From Rubinisphaera margarita (lineage in GTDB: Bacteria > Planctomycetota > Planctomycetia > Planctomycetales > Planctomycetaceae): a stretch of DNA of 64,000 bases. Below the pieces are notes generated by a model. The model searched no databases, had not been told where the DNA came from, and worked only from the letters and a program-made list of their open reading frames with translations. Below are positions 43,333 to 52,206 of the stretch, in pieces (position 1 is the stretch's first letter; the number at the start of each line of letters is the position of its first letter). Position numbers and translations under genes: made by a program. The stretch covers positions 62,001-126,000 of the forward strand of contig NZ_JAKFGB010000007.1 in NCBI RefSeq assembly GCF_022267515.1. Direction: 5' to 3'.

Positions 43333-45282
43333 TCAGACGATCGCAACCGGAATCGACTCCGCGGGAATCGTTTTCATGAACTGATTGCAGAGCTCCCGGC
43401 TGCGTTCGGCCGAGAACAGCGAGTTAGCCGTAAGGGCGTTCATCAGTCGATCCGGCGGTTCAATCTGGAAGGAGAGCAGCAGATAGAGCTGGGTCTGTGT
43501 CAGGAGACCCGTTTCGACGGCCAGTTCGCCGAATCGCTGGTTCCGACCCTGATTCTGCATTTCAGCCAGAGCCTCAATATCGAGGGGCTCGAGCATCTTC
43601 AGGTCGACGGCGAGTTCTCCAAGAGACCGTTGGTCGGGCGGAACCTGAAGCAGAATCCGTGAGACCGTCGGGATGTCGAGAATCTCTTTGGAGACCAGCC
43701 AGCGGCTGAACTTCAAACCGTTGACGGCCTTGATCATCTCGCGTTCTTCGGAGTTCATCAGGCAACGATGGTGGACCTGGTTACGACCGTTCTTCTTGGA
43801 ATCGTACAGAGCTTCATCGGCCTGCAGCAGAAGCTGCTCACCGAAGTTGTAGTCCTTCCGACCTGGCATCCCCAGAGCGGTTCCGAAGCTCGACGTGACC
43901 GGAACCCGTTTCCCGTCGAACAGGAAATCTTCGCGTTCGATGGCTGCACGAACTCGTTCGGCCAGCTTCTCGACGCCCTTCTCGGTCGGCCGATGAACGA
44001 TGACAACAAACTCTTCACCGCCGTAGCGGCAGAAGACGTCCGACTGACGCAGGCTCCGAGAGACCACTTTGGTGAACTGCTTCAGAACATCGTCGCCGAA
44101 TTTGTGACCGTAGGTGTCGTTGAGAACCTTGAACTTGTCGATGTCCATGAACATCACGCAGATCGCCGAACAACGGTCGCTGGCTTCCCGGGACGCGTTT
44201 TTCATGGACTCGTCGAAATGAGCGCGATTGAAGATCCCGGTCAGCGGATCGCGGGTGGCTTTCTGCTGCAGTTCCGCATTGCGGCTCTCGAGCTGCTGCT
44301 TTTCACGTTCAATCTGTTTCTGTCGTTCGCTTGCCAGCAGAGTCTCACTCTGAGCCCGCATCGTGAGTTCGAGCAGCTGTTGATTGGCCTGCGACATGAT
44401 TTCGCCGGGATCATTGATGTCACTCATGTCGATGGCGAACAGGCTCCCGGCATCATCGACACGCTGACGGACTTCCTGCAGGAAGCGGTCAACTTCTGCC
44501 CCCTTCATGTTGAAGAAATGTTCGGCCATCTGGCGGATTCGCTGAATCGATTTTCCGGGGACGGGGGACATAAAGTAGTCGCCCACGGCATTCGACAGAA
44601 CAATGGCCGCTTCGAGCGAATGGGTCCCCGGCTGCAGCTGTTCGAAAAGTGTCTCGACAGAGAAGTTCTGCATTCGAACGCCGTTCATCAGGTTCTCGGG
44701 CAGACCCCATTTTTCCATAAGGCGGCACGCCACCTGGGAGTGATCCAGACCGAGAAACTCGTGCTCGACTTCGAACAACGGACGGGCCTGTGATTCGCTC
44801 GTCACGAGCACCGGATAGTATTCGCGGGAAATCGCCTTGAGCATGGCAAGCCGACCAATATCAACGAGCAACCCGGCCAGGAAGTATTCGCACTCCAGTC
44901 CTGCCTGACAACGCTTGCCAATCGTTTCGCCCGCGGCCGCATGAACGATCGACTGCTTCCAGTAACTGCGGTAATAGTCCTGCAGCGGACCGGAACTGAT
45001 CGATTCACTGGCCAGGCTGAAACTCAGCGCGAGCGAAGTGACGACGGTCGTTCCCAGCAACGGAACGGCTCGGTCGATCGAGTTGACCTTCGACGAGAAA
45101 CTGAAGAACGCCGAATTGGTCGCCTGCAGGATCCGGCTCGCGATGGCCGGATCGGTTTTGATCAGATCGACGATCTGGGTCATCTCGGTTTCGGGATCCC
45201 GAGCCAGCTCCAGCAGACGCACGGCGACAGCCGGCAACGTCGGAAGCGTGGTTGATTTCCAGATCTTTTCGGCATCAAACAT
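43333..45282 (-). CDS. HDOD-GGDEF diguanylate cyclase with MshEN-like tail
   Basis: A 649-residue signalling protein. HDOD domain at about 10-205 (L-P-T-L-P-A-V-A, D-P-A-I-A-S-R-I-L, and F-L-A-G-L-L-V-D-I-G). A coiled coil at about 290-345. GGDEF domain at about 345-505 with the active site G-G-E-E-F and an R-Q-S-D five residues before it, so both catalytic and inhibitory (I) sites look intact. Two 24-residue units near 553-576 and 583-606 fit the MshEN/T2SSE-N c-di-GMP-binding pattern (R-F-G, then V at 7, G-L-L at 10-12, L at 17, Q at 24), the second closely. It probably makes and senses c-di-GMP. Followed upstream by a receiver gene, 78 bases apart. Confidence 0.9.
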   Translation of the reverse strand: MFDAEKIWKSTTLPTLPAVAVRLLELARDPETEMTQIVDLIKTDPAIASRILQATNSAFFSFSSKVNSIDRAVPLLGTTVVTSLALSFSLASESISSGPLQDYYRSYWKQSIVHAAAGETIGKRCQAGLECEYFLAGLLVDIGRLAMLKAISREYYPVLVTSESQARPLFEVEHEFLGLDHSQVACRLMEKWGLPENLMNGVRMQNFSVETLFEQLQPGTHSLEAAIVLSNAVGDYFMSPVPGKSIQRIRQMAEHFFNMKGAEVDRFLQEVRQRVDDAGSLFAIDMSDINDPGEIMSQANQQLLELTMRAQSETLLASERQKQIEREKQQLESRNAELQQKATRDPLTGIFNRAHFDESMKNASREASDRCSAICVMFMDIDKFKVLNDTYGHKFGDDVLKQFTKVVSRSLRQSDVFCRYGGEEFVVIVHRPTEKGVEKLAERVRAAIEREDFLFDGKRVPVTSSFGTALGMPGRKDYNFGEQLLLQADEALYDSKKNGRNQVHHRCLMNSEEREMIKAVNGLKFSRWLVSKEILDIPTVSRILLQVPPDQRSLGELAVDLKMLEPLDIEALAEMQNQGRNQRFGELAVETGLLTQTQLYLLLSFQIEPPDRLMNALTANSLFSAERSRELCNQFMKTIPAESIPVAIV

Positions 45283-45360
45283 CTTACTGTTCCTGAAAGC
45301 AAAACGAATCAGAATGAGTTATTATGGGGTCGAGTCGGCGGAGGTCCGCTTTAAGTAGTT

Positions 45361-45726
45361 TCAGGCGAAGCATCCGGCCCAGCGCGACAGCTTGTCCCGC
45401 ATCATGCCCGGACGACAGGGTTTGACGAGGTAGTCGCTGATTCCAGCTCGCAGACCGCCAACAAGATGGCTCAGGTCCGCCTCACTGGTCAGCAGAATGA
45501 TCGGCAACTCGGCCTGTTCGGCGCGAACCTGACGAATCAGTTCCAAAGCAGTCGGGTCAGCCCAGTCGACATCGATAAACACGATGTCGAAGTTCTGGTC
45601 CTGATACAGATTCCACGCGGTGGCGTTGCTGTCGGTGGCGACAACAGTGCGGATACCAAGTTCCTCGAAACACCACTGTTCCAGGGATCGCCAGGCTTGC
45701 GACCGATCGACGAGCAGGACTCTCAT
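45361..45726 (-). CDS. single-domain response regulator (receiver)
   Basis: A 121-residue CheY-like receiver. Seen: R-V-L-L-V-D-R-S (one acidic residue where most receivers have two), the phospho-acceptor region D-I-V-F-I-D-V-D near 51-58, L-L-T-S near 81 (switch Thr/Ser), and the conserved lysine in Y-L-V-K-P-C-R-P near 106. A GGAAGAGGT motif precedes the ATG at 45726; the open frame further upstream is not receiver-like. Located upstream of the HDOD-GGDEF gene on the same strand, so it may control that protein. There is no histidine kinase nearby. Confidence 0.85.
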   Translation of the reverse strand: MRVLLVDRSQAWRSLEQWCFEELGIRTVVATDSNATAWNLYQDQNFDIVFIDVDWADPTALELIRQVRAEQAELPIILLTSEADLSHLVGGLRAGISDYLVKPCRPGMMRDKLSRWAGCFA

Positions 45727-46339
45727 GGGATTGACCTCTTCCGAATGAATTTGCCGGCCTGCACGCCTTGGGACCTGCCCCGTGCAGAACGTATCATTCA
45801 AACCTAGGTCAAAACTCGGGCGACGTCGCTTTTTTTCCACGGTGTTGAAGGAAAACATCGGCGTCGGATCAAAACAGCGGTCGGGTGAATGACTTACGTC
45901 TCTGAAAGACCGCCGTGGGGTGAACAACTGCCACCATATCCCGCCTGCGGCAAATTGACACAAGTAATTTCAACTACAGGGAAATACCTGAGGGAAAGAA
46001 GCCCCCAAAGATGAATACATGGCGATAAATCGACACATCCCCCATCGGCATAAATACCGATCCGTACCGTCTGTGGCCTTGCCTTCCCGCAAAATCGTTA
46101 TTATCAGAAGTGCACAAAATGGAAGGGGGAGCGGGGGATGAGTCGAATCCCCGGCGGACTAAAGGTGAATTAGCCCAATAGCTATGACATGCCCTGTCAT
46201 AGCAGGAAACTCATACTGAACATTCACGAAGTTCATTCGTGTAATATTCCGAACTATTAGAGTATCAGCCGGTCCATGGCGGACCGACAGCGGCGAGGCC
46301 ATGGGGGCCTTAGGACAGATGAGCGGAGGGCCAACGTTC
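45727..46339. promoter_or_regulatory. 613-base divergent intergenic region with a perfect palindrome
   Basis: No gene supported. The region is A/T-richer than its surroundings and lies between a minus-strand receiver gene and a plus-strand LuxR-type regulator. At 46181-46203, GCTATGACA and TGTCATAGC form a perfect 9-bp inverted repeat with spacer TGCCC, 136 bases before the regulator's ATG; this is operator-like and could be bound by that regulator. A smaller repeat, CGGTCC/GGACCG, follows around 46270. No tRNA or known riboswitch was recognised here. Confidence 0.5.
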
Positions 46340-47011
46340 ATGATTGATAGTAGAAAAATACGGGAGACAGGCGGAGAATCGCTCCTTATCGCCGATCCCA
46401 ACCCCTTCGTCTGCGAAGCAATTCGAGCTCTGGTTAAGGAATGGGGGCTCTTCGAGCAGATCGACGTCGCCCACGGGCTTCCGCGGGTGTTGCAGATCGC
46501 ACGCGAGGCTTCGGAAACAGTCCTCCTTCTCGTGGACCGCTGGGGATCGACGGCTTCCAGCGACATCGTGGAGCAGATCAAGGCATTCGGCGCGCCTCAC
46601 CGCATCGTGGTGCTGCTGACCGATGTGGATGACCCCTCGTCGGTCAGTTCACTGCTGAGCAAACACCCAGCCGGGGTGATTACACGAGCTGACTCCCCTC
46701 ATGTGATTTATCGTTGCCTGCATAGCGTTTGCCTGGGTGCCACCTATCGCTCAGAGCTGGTCACCAACGCCGTGCAGAACATCGAGCAGCTTCAGGAGAG
46801 TCGAGCCGGGGAAGATGGCCTCACTAATCGTCAGCGCGAGGTTCTCTGTCTGCTTGCCGAAGGGTTCTCCGTCAAGGAAATCGCTTCGATGATGCATCTG
46901 TCGGCCAAGTCGGTCGACAGTCACAAGTATCGCATCATGAAGAAGCTGAAACTCAACGATCGCGTTCGTCTCGCCCGTTATGCCATTCGTGAAGGATTGA
47001 TCGAGGCGTAG
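46340..47011 (+). CDS. LuxR/NarL-type response regulator
   Basis: A 223-residue protein with a receiver-like N-terminus (S-L-L-I-A-D-P-N-P-F, T-V-L-L-L-V-D-R-W with an Asp at the phospho-acceptor strand) and a LuxR-type helix-turn-helix at about 158-220: L-T-N-R-Q-R-E-V-L-C-L-L-A-E-G-F-S-V-K-E-I-A and S-A-K-S-V-D-S-H-K-Y-R-I-M-K-K-L. The N-terminal acidic pair is reduced to one Asp, so phosphorylation may be weak or absent. ATG 46340 was preferred because GGAGG lies 10 bases before it. The next genes are on the opposite strand. Likely target: its own upstream palindrome, by inference. Confidence 0.9.
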   Translation: MIDSRKIRETGGESLLIADPNPFVCEAIRALVKEWGLFEQIDVAHGLPRVLQIAREASETVLLLVDRWGSTASSDIVEQIKAFGAPHRIVVLLTDVDDPSSVSSLLSKHPAGVITRADSPHVIYRCLHSVCLGATYRSELVTNAVQNIEQLQESRAGEDGLTNRQREVLCLLAEGFSVKEIASMMHLSAKSVDSHKYRIMKKLKLNDRVRLARYAIREGLIEA

Positions 47012-47106
47012 AGAGTCATCTCCGCGAGCAATCCACTCAACCGCGGTGCAGCCGTCCCGGGCGCGCTTGAGGCCGAAGATTGTTCGATCCCGGAGAACGA
47101 TCGCCC

Positions 47107-47790
47107 TTAAGCAGCCACATCGCAGCCCGGACGATCGGCGATGTCATCGGTCCGCTCATACTGAATAGCATTGCCGATCTTCCCGACCACACCGGCAGCG
47201 TCGCATTCACGCAGACAATAGGCAATCTTCTGAGCCACCCAGCGTGGTTGCTGTAGAGTTTTCGCGATGTCAGCAGTTGTGAATCTCTGGGGAAGAGGCG
47301 CTGGCAGCAGTGAGTAAAGATCCGCCCCGCTACGCAGCGACCTGGTCTCGACGACTTCGAGCAGCTTACGGTCTTCGACCCGGTACCCCTTTCGGCAGCG
47401 CCGCCGCGGAGGACGACGAATCTCCTCCACATCGACCATCACCAGATCGAGTGTCAGACGGGGCTGAGGAAACACCGTGACAAAGTGCACGAATTCTTCG
47501 AAGACATCGAGCCAGTCTCCGACCTTCGGTGAGAGCCGGCGTCCCAGGACCTGAGAATATCGCTGTCGCTGAATCATCCGCCGGCGGATCACTGGCTTGA
47601 CGAGAGTCACGTCGTGACTGGCCGACAGTGTCCGGATCTTATCGCGGATCGCGGCCAGGGAACTGCACTGAATCTCGATCACACGGTCGGATTCCAGAAC
47701 GTCAATTCGATACGAGCCGAGCTGCTGCTCGTACAACGACGCATCCGGGCTGTACCAGGCTTTTAGCTGCTGGTGGAGAGTCGTTTCCAT
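47107..47790 (-). CDS. possible PD-(D/E)XK-like nuclease-fold protein with winged-helix tail
   Basis: A 227-residue protein not assigned to a named family. Near residues 27-42 the order Y-R-I-D-V-L ... V-I-E-I-Q-C fits the nuclease core D-x(n)-E-x-Q/K, followed by a helix A-A-I-R-D-K-I-R-T-L. The middle has F-P-Q-P-R-L-T-L-D-L-V-M-V-D-V-E-E and several basic runs (R-R-P-P-R-R-R-C-R-K). The end (about 165-210) looks like a winged helix (F-T-T-A-D-I-A-K-T-L). This suggests a nucleic-acid enzyme, but the Gln in place of Lys would be unusual and the assignment is tentative. It has no methylase or other defence gene beside it. Confidence 0.55.
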   Translation of the reverse strand: METTLHQQLKAWYSPDASLYEQQLGSYRIDVLESDRVIEIQCSSLAAIRDKIRTLSASHDVTLVKPVIRRRMIQRQRYSQVLGRRLSPKVGDWLDVFEEFVHFVTVFPQPRLTLDLVMVDVEEIRRPPRRRCRKGYRVEDRKLLEVVETRSLRSGADLYSLLPAPLPQRFTTADIAKTLQQPRWVAQKIAYCLRECDAAGVVGKIGNAIQYERTDDIADRPGCDVAA

Positions 47791-47841
47791 GGCTCCGCCA
47801 TTACTGGAGATTCAATCCGGCTGCGCTTCCGTGCACGCAAC

Positions 47842-48666
47842 TCAATAAGAAACTTCGTTGATCTCGATCGCTTTTGAACGGGCCGAGTGACCGACGATAG
47901 CGTCCCCTTCATCGGGCGACCAGACCAGATCCGCATCCGACCCGGTCCCCGGAAGTTCCTCGAAGGGGATCCCGAACTCCTGCAGCACATCGACGATGTC
48001 TGCCAGCGGATCCTGCTTCACTTCCTGCGGAAGAAACGGTTCGATCACATCCCAGTGCCGTTCAAGCAGGGCCACGTTCTCGTCCGGAACGGCCAGCAGA
48101 TCCTGAGCGCGATCGACGCGGGCGAGCCATGCAGCCTGGCGGAGGACTTCATACTGATCTTCCGGCGGAAGGGCGGAGAAAACCTCTTCTCGCTGTTGCA
48201 GGTCCGAGATCTCGGCCTGGCCATGATGCACGGTGCGGCGTAGCTCGTCGACTTCCGGAAAACGCGTCCGAGCCGCGGCAGTGCAGATCGTCTCCGCCAG
48301 ACCAAGGAACTGTTCGGTCGACAGATCGTTGTTCTCCAGCACCTTCTGCAACCAGCGGTCCGCTTTCAACTCGACGAGAACCGATTCCGACAGCCATTGC
48401 CGCCCGCTGCGTTTGCGTTCTTCGTTCACGAGTCCCTGCACGGAAAGCTCGCGATCCGCATCCCATCGCGGCACCTGCGAGAACAGCGGCGGGAGTGGCG
48501 GAAGCTGTTTGTGGGGCAGCTCGTTGACGATCTTCAGATACTGATTGACTTCGGCAGCCTTCAGAATTTCCCGCGGATGCTTCACTTCATGGAACAGACG
48601 CTCTTCTTCCGCACAGCCGGCGAAGGCGAGCAGTCCGAATATCAGGGTCGGCAGGATGAGTCTCAT
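47842..48666 (-). CDS. exported lipoprotein, function unknown
   Basis: A 274-residue protein. ATG 48666 is chosen because a lipoprotein signal starts there (L-L-A-F-A-G-C, lipobox at residues 14-18 or so), and the open frame before it is not protein-like. The mature part is mostly helical and charged; visible segments are F-H-E-V-K-H-P-R-E-I, L-P-H-K-Q-L-P-P-L-P-P-L-F, and a C-terminal stretch L-V-W-S-P-D-E-G-D-A-I-V. No family recognised and no catalytic signature. It is the gene immediately upstream of the nuclease-like gene on the minus strand, 51 bases away, so they may be co-transcribed. Confidence 0.7.
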   Translation of the reverse strand: MRLILPTLIFGLLAFAGCAEEERLFHEVKHPREILKAAEVNQYLKIVNELPHKQLPPLPPLFSQVPRWDADRELSVQGLVNEERKRSGRQWLSESVLVELKADRWLQKVLENNDLSTEQFLGLAETICTAAARTRFPEVDELRRTVHHGQAEISDLQQREEVFSALPPEDQYEVLRQAAWLARVDRAQDLLAVPDENVALLERHWDVIEPFLPQEVKQDPLADIVDVLQEFGIPFEELPGTGSDADLVWSPDEGDAIVGHSARSKAIEINEVSY

Positions 48667-48807
48667 ACCAGAAGAGTAGCTTGCAGGAGAGAATGCGGTG
48701 GGGAGTGCCTGGTGGGCAATATCGATCCCCGGGGCGGTTCTCTTCAGAGAAACCGTCAGTCCCGTTGCAATCCGCAAACCCGGCAGAGAATATGCCGGTG
48801 CCGTCGC

Positions 48808-50460
48808 CTATTTCAGGAATGTGGAAAAGTCGAAGCCGTCAATTCCTGAAACGGTGACAACCACCACGGCGAACTGACAAAGCAGGTAAATGCCCCAGCT
48901 TCGTACCAGTCCGCGATTTCCGGTGCACGCCTGCAATCTGGCAAACAGCAATCCGCCGCAAGCCACGAACAGTGGCATCAGAAAGATCCAGAGTCGGGCC
49001 GCTTCTCCCATGTTCTTTCCGCTCAGCCAGAGCAGCGCCCACACCGCGACTACACCCACGATGAACGCCTCCCCTTCACTTCGCAGGCGGCTGCGAACCG
49101 CCAGGACAAGACTTCCGAACGCAAGAATACTGACCGCCGGTCCGAGCCCGAAGGCCAGCTCGAAAGGATTGACCCCAAGCCACTTCCACCAGGTTCTTGG
49201 GTTATGATCGTAGAACGCGGCATGATTCTGCAGGTTCAGCCACCAGATGGTAAAGAGATTCGCATCGGTCAGTCCCCACAGGATCATGCAGGGCAGAATG
49301 ACCCCCGCCCCGGCTGTGACGATCAGGGCCGGCGACATTCCGCCAGCGAGCCGACGAATCGATGCTCGTTCCGGACCGAATACCTTGCAGCCTCGTGCCG
49401 GCAGCGAAGCCATCATGTACGCAGACAGGATGACCGGGACTACGAGCAGTGCCAGCGAGATCATGAGCCCGAGCCAGAGAACAACTCCGGCTAGAAAGGC
49501 GCTCACAAAACTTCGTTTCTGCACGGCCAGGATCCACAGCAGGACTGTTGTTGTGCCAAAGACCGGCAGCAGCAGATCGGACTTGGGCAGAAAGAGCGCC
49601 AGCGCTGGTACGAGCGGCCAGAACCCCGCCGACAGCCACCCTGCCCCAAGTCCCCAGAACCGGCTGACCAGCAAAGCGATCGGCACGACCGTCAACGCGG
49701 CCAGGAACTCGGTCACCCACAGGTTCAGGACCAGTACCGCTCGATCAATGCGTCCGAATGCAAACGGGCCGGCGTTCGACAGTTGATCGAGAACGTTCAG
49801 CCCCTCCGAGAGTGCTGGCGACTCCATCGCGAGTATCCTGGAGGTCAACGCGGGAAACGTTCGGCAGAGTCCTTTGAGTCCTCTAAAGTAGAGAATCAAC
49901 CCGGGTGGATGTGTCCCCTGATGAAGAAAGTCTCCCTCACGAACAACCTGCTCGTACCCGGCCAGAAACTCTCCGGTCGAACGGTCTTCCTTCATCGCTT
50001 CGGTGTAGTAACCCGACATGCGCGGATAGTACGTGACCCAGGTCGTTCCCGCCGTGCCGTGAATTCCGATCGGAATCGAGCGAACCGCGCCGATCATCAG
50101 GAACGCCAGCACGACCATGCCAGCCAGGCACCCCGCGCGAATCACGCGATCGTCTTTTCGCTCTTCGCGGAAGAATCGCAGTCCCCAGAACGTTAGCCCA
50201 CCGAGGGCTGCCAGCAGGACGGAAGCGACGATGAGCTCGATGATCTGCGGAGAAGCTTCATCGATTCGCGGCCAGGTCCACTCGCCCGGAACCCCCAGAG
50301 GAAGGGATGTGAGACTCAGCACAACGACCTGCAGCAACGTCATCGCGATGACGCCGGCAACAGACAACCAGACGAAACGCGAGGTTGATTCTGTCTTCGC
50401 AGTATCTGCCGGTCGATCTGAAGCTAACACGATGCGGCAGTCCGTTTCGCGAGTATCCAA
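48808..50460 (-). CDS. polytopic membrane protein, glycosyltransferase-39-like
   Basis: A 550-residue membrane protein with a cytoplasmic N-terminus and about eleven helices (first about 32-52). A large extracytoplasmic loop before residue 200 carries H-Q-G-T-H-P-P-G-L-I-L-Y, reminiscent of the acceptor loop of GT-C (GT39/GT83-like) mannosyl- or arabinosyl-type transferases. Also visible is T-W-V-T-Y-Y-P-R-M-S-G-Y-Y near 142. The family would use a lipid-phosphate sugar donor. Assignment is by topology and one motif, so it is tentative. The start at 50460 is TTG; a GTG ten codons later is an alternative. Confidence 0.6.
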   Translation of the reverse strand: MDTRETDCRIVLASDRPADTAKTESTSRFVWLSVAGVIAMTLLQVVVLSLTSLPLGVPGEWTWPRIDEASPQIIELIVASVLLAALGGLTFWGLRFFREERKDDRVIRAGCLAGMVVLAFLMIGAVRSIPIGIHGTAGTTWVTYYPRMSGYYTEAMKEDRSTGEFLAGYEQVVREGDFLHQGTHPPGLILYFRGLKGLCRTFPALTSRILAMESPALSEGLNVLDQLSNAGPFAFGRIDRAVLVLNLWVTEFLAALTVVPIALLVSRFWGLGAGWLSAGFWPLVPALALFLPKSDLLLPVFGTTTVLLWILAVQKRSFVSAFLAGVVLWLGLMISLALLVVPVILSAYMMASLPARGCKVFGPERASIRRLAGGMSPALIVTAGAGVILPCMILWGLTDANLFTIWWLNLQNHAAFYDHNPRTWWKWLGVNPFELAFGLGPAVSILAFGSLVLAVRSRLRSEGEAFIVGVVAVWALLWLSGKNMGEAARLWIFLMPLFVACGGLLFARLQACTGNRGLVRSWGIYLLCQFAVVVVTVSGIDGFDFSTFLK

Positions 50461-50486
50461 TGACGCAAGTGCGACCGCAGCGGGAA

Positions 50487-51227
50487 TTAAACGACGTCGA
50501 GCACGATACAGGTGATGTTGTCGCGCGAGCCGCCCTTCTGGGCAGCGAGGATCACCGCGTCGGCGGCTTTCTGAGGATCGCTTTCTTCCTCAAGAACCTT
50601 TTGCAGTTCTTCGTCAGACAGTCCATCGGTCACGCCATCGGTGCAGAGCAGGAAACGTTCTCCGGTGCGGACCGGCACGTCGGCCATTGTGACCCCTTCG
50701 CCCCCTTCTTTGGAGCCGAGGTAACGATACAGGACGTTCTTGTAGCGATGCGAGCGCGCCTCTTCGGCGTTAATTGTGCCGGCTTCCAGCAGAGCCTGCG
50801 TGAGCGAATGATCTTTTGTCAGCTGCTCGAACTGGCCGTTCTGCAGACGATACGCCCGACTGTCGCCTACGTTGCCGACATAAAACGTGTCGGCGACCCA
50901 GACCAGAAGCACGATCGTGGTGCCCATGTTGTGCAGTTCGGGATCAATCCGCCCGAGAGCCATGATCTCGGCATTTGCGTTGCCGACCGCCTCATCGATG
51001 GCGTGGTGGATCTGTTCATCGGTGTCGTCGATGAAGTCAATCAGATCGTTGAGCTTCTTGGAAACCAGTTCGACAGCCAACTGACTGGCTTTCTCACCGG
51101 CACTCTGGCCCCCCATCCCATCGGCGACGATGAAGAACCGCTTTTCCGGGTCGACGTGAAGATTATCTTCGTTGTTCTTCCTGAAGTTACCCGTGATACT
51201 CAGTTGGCCGAATCGGAGGTCAGGCAT
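50487..51227 (-). CDS. PP2C-type serine/threonine phosphatase
   Basis: A 246-residue stand-alone bacterial PP2C. All metal motifs are visible: N-N-E-D-N-L near residue 18, F-I-V-A-D-G-M-G-G-Q near 32-41, V-G-N-V-G-D-S-R-A-Y near 117, L-C-T-D-G-V-T-D near 189, and G-S-R-D-N-I-T-C near 232. It reverses protein Ser/Thr phosphorylation by Hanks-type kinases, which are numerous in Planctomycetes though none is in this window. ATG 51227 is used; the open frame upstream extends about 80 codons but is not PP2C-like. It probably opposes a kinase encoded elsewhere. Confidence 0.93.
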   Translation of the reverse strand: MPDLRFGQLSITGNFRKNNEDNLHVDPEKRFFIVADGMGGQSAGEKASQLAVELVSKKLNDLIDFIDDTDEQIHHAIDEAVGNANAEIMALGRIDPELHNMGTTIVLLVWVADTFYVGNVGDSRAYRLQNGQFEQLTKDHSLTQALLEAGTINAEEARSHRYKNVLYRYLGSKEGGEGVTMADVPVRTGERFLLCTDGVTDGLSDEELQKVLEEESDPQKAADAVILAAQKGGSRDNITCIVLDVV

Positions 51228-51480
51228 AATGATATGACTACTTGGCAGTGCGGATTCTATCGTTCGACGTTCGCCGGTCGACATCGCTCGGCGACAGGTT
51301 GGATCGGAGAAGAATCCAGAAAACGCCTGCAGCGGGCGAACAACAGGCATTCTGACTAACTGGCCAACCGAACGCAACTTAGAGTTGCTTACATATTCCG
51401 GGAGTCGCTCCGTCCGTGTCGACGGCTCCGCCTCCGGGGAAAGCGGGGAGAAACTCAGAAACACCAGCGCTGGTCTGGCT

Positions 51481-52206
51481 CTACAGCAGCGACTTCATCA
51501 AATCGCGTACCCCCAGAACCATCGGACTGATCAGCATCTCGCCGGCCGAGTACTCCGCAGCCGCCCCGAAGAAGCGGGCCTGACTCTCCACCATCTCAAA
51601 CACATGGGCTTTCGACTCGGGAAACTGCGTCTCGTAAGCACGAATCGCTTTCAGTTTCACATCGAGCACATCGGAGATATCCGTTACAAAGTGCCGCGAA
51701 CCTTCCGGATAGGGCATGCGTCGCAATCCCAGCGGATACCAGAGTTGCTTCGAGACGGTATGAACGGGCAGGCCATCGAATTCCCCATCCCATTTCGTCA
51801 GTCGGGAATAGAACACGGCTGCATCGGTGATCTGAACGGCCTGCCAGTGGTCCGGTGACGCGAGCGGGGTTTTGTCGGCGATTCCAAGCACAATCTTCGG
51901 CCGGTAGCGACGAAACACCTTCGCCAGTGCGATTCGCGCTTCGTAGGAGTCGAAGAGTCGCCGATTGGGCAGATCGAGAATCTCCCGAACGGCGATCCCG
52001 AGGATCTCCGCTGCTTTCCGGGCCTCGGCCAGGCGAACTTCCGGTCCGGGGCTGAGCGGCGTTGGCTCTCCGTCGGTCAAATCGACGATGCCGACGCGGT
52101 ATCCCTGTCTGGCCAGCATCGCCAGCGTGCCGCCACAACCAATCTCGACATCGTCCGGGTGGGCACCCACGGCGATCACGTCCAGCGGTTCCGGAAGTTC
52201 CTGCAT
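51481..52206 (-). CDS. PIG-L-family deacetylase (BshB1-like)
   Basis: A 241-residue PIG-L/LmbE-type zinc deacetylase. Seen: A-V-G-A-H-P-D-D-V-E-I-G-C-G-G near residues 12-26 (zinc ligands H, D and later H), D-L-T-D-G-E near 43, A-S-P-D-H-W-Q-A near 113 with the third ligand, and a C-terminal Y-S-A-G-E. The architecture matches bacillithiol-type deacetylase BshB1, but LmbE-like enzymes also act on mycothiol and on GlcNAc-inositol lipids, so the substrate is not certain. ATG 52206 (after GAGGATGTG) was preferred over the ATG 48 bases upstream. It converges with nothing nearby and is on its own. Confidence 0.88.
   Translation of the reverse strand: MQELPEPLDVIAVGAHPDDVEIGCGGTLAMLARQGYRVGIVDLTDGEPTPLSPGPEVRLAEARKAAEILGIAVREILDLPNRRLFDSYEARIALAKVFRRYRPKIVLGIADKTPLASPDHWQAVQITDAAVFYSRLTKWDGEFDGLPVHTVSKQLWYPLGLRRMPYPEGSRHFVTDISDVLDVKLKAIRAYETQFPESKAHVFEMVESQARFFGAAAEYSAGEMLISPMVLGVRDLMKSLL

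Noticed and set aside
45727..45963. N-terminal extension of about 80 residues on the receiver protein
   Set aside because: The extension is not receiver-like, and a good ribosome-binding site precedes the internal ATG at 45726.
46130..46165. T-arm-like GGGGA ... GTCGAATCCCC, suggesting a tRNA or tmRNA end
   Set aside because: The stem encloses nine bases rather than seven and no acceptor, D or anticodon arms can be built around it.
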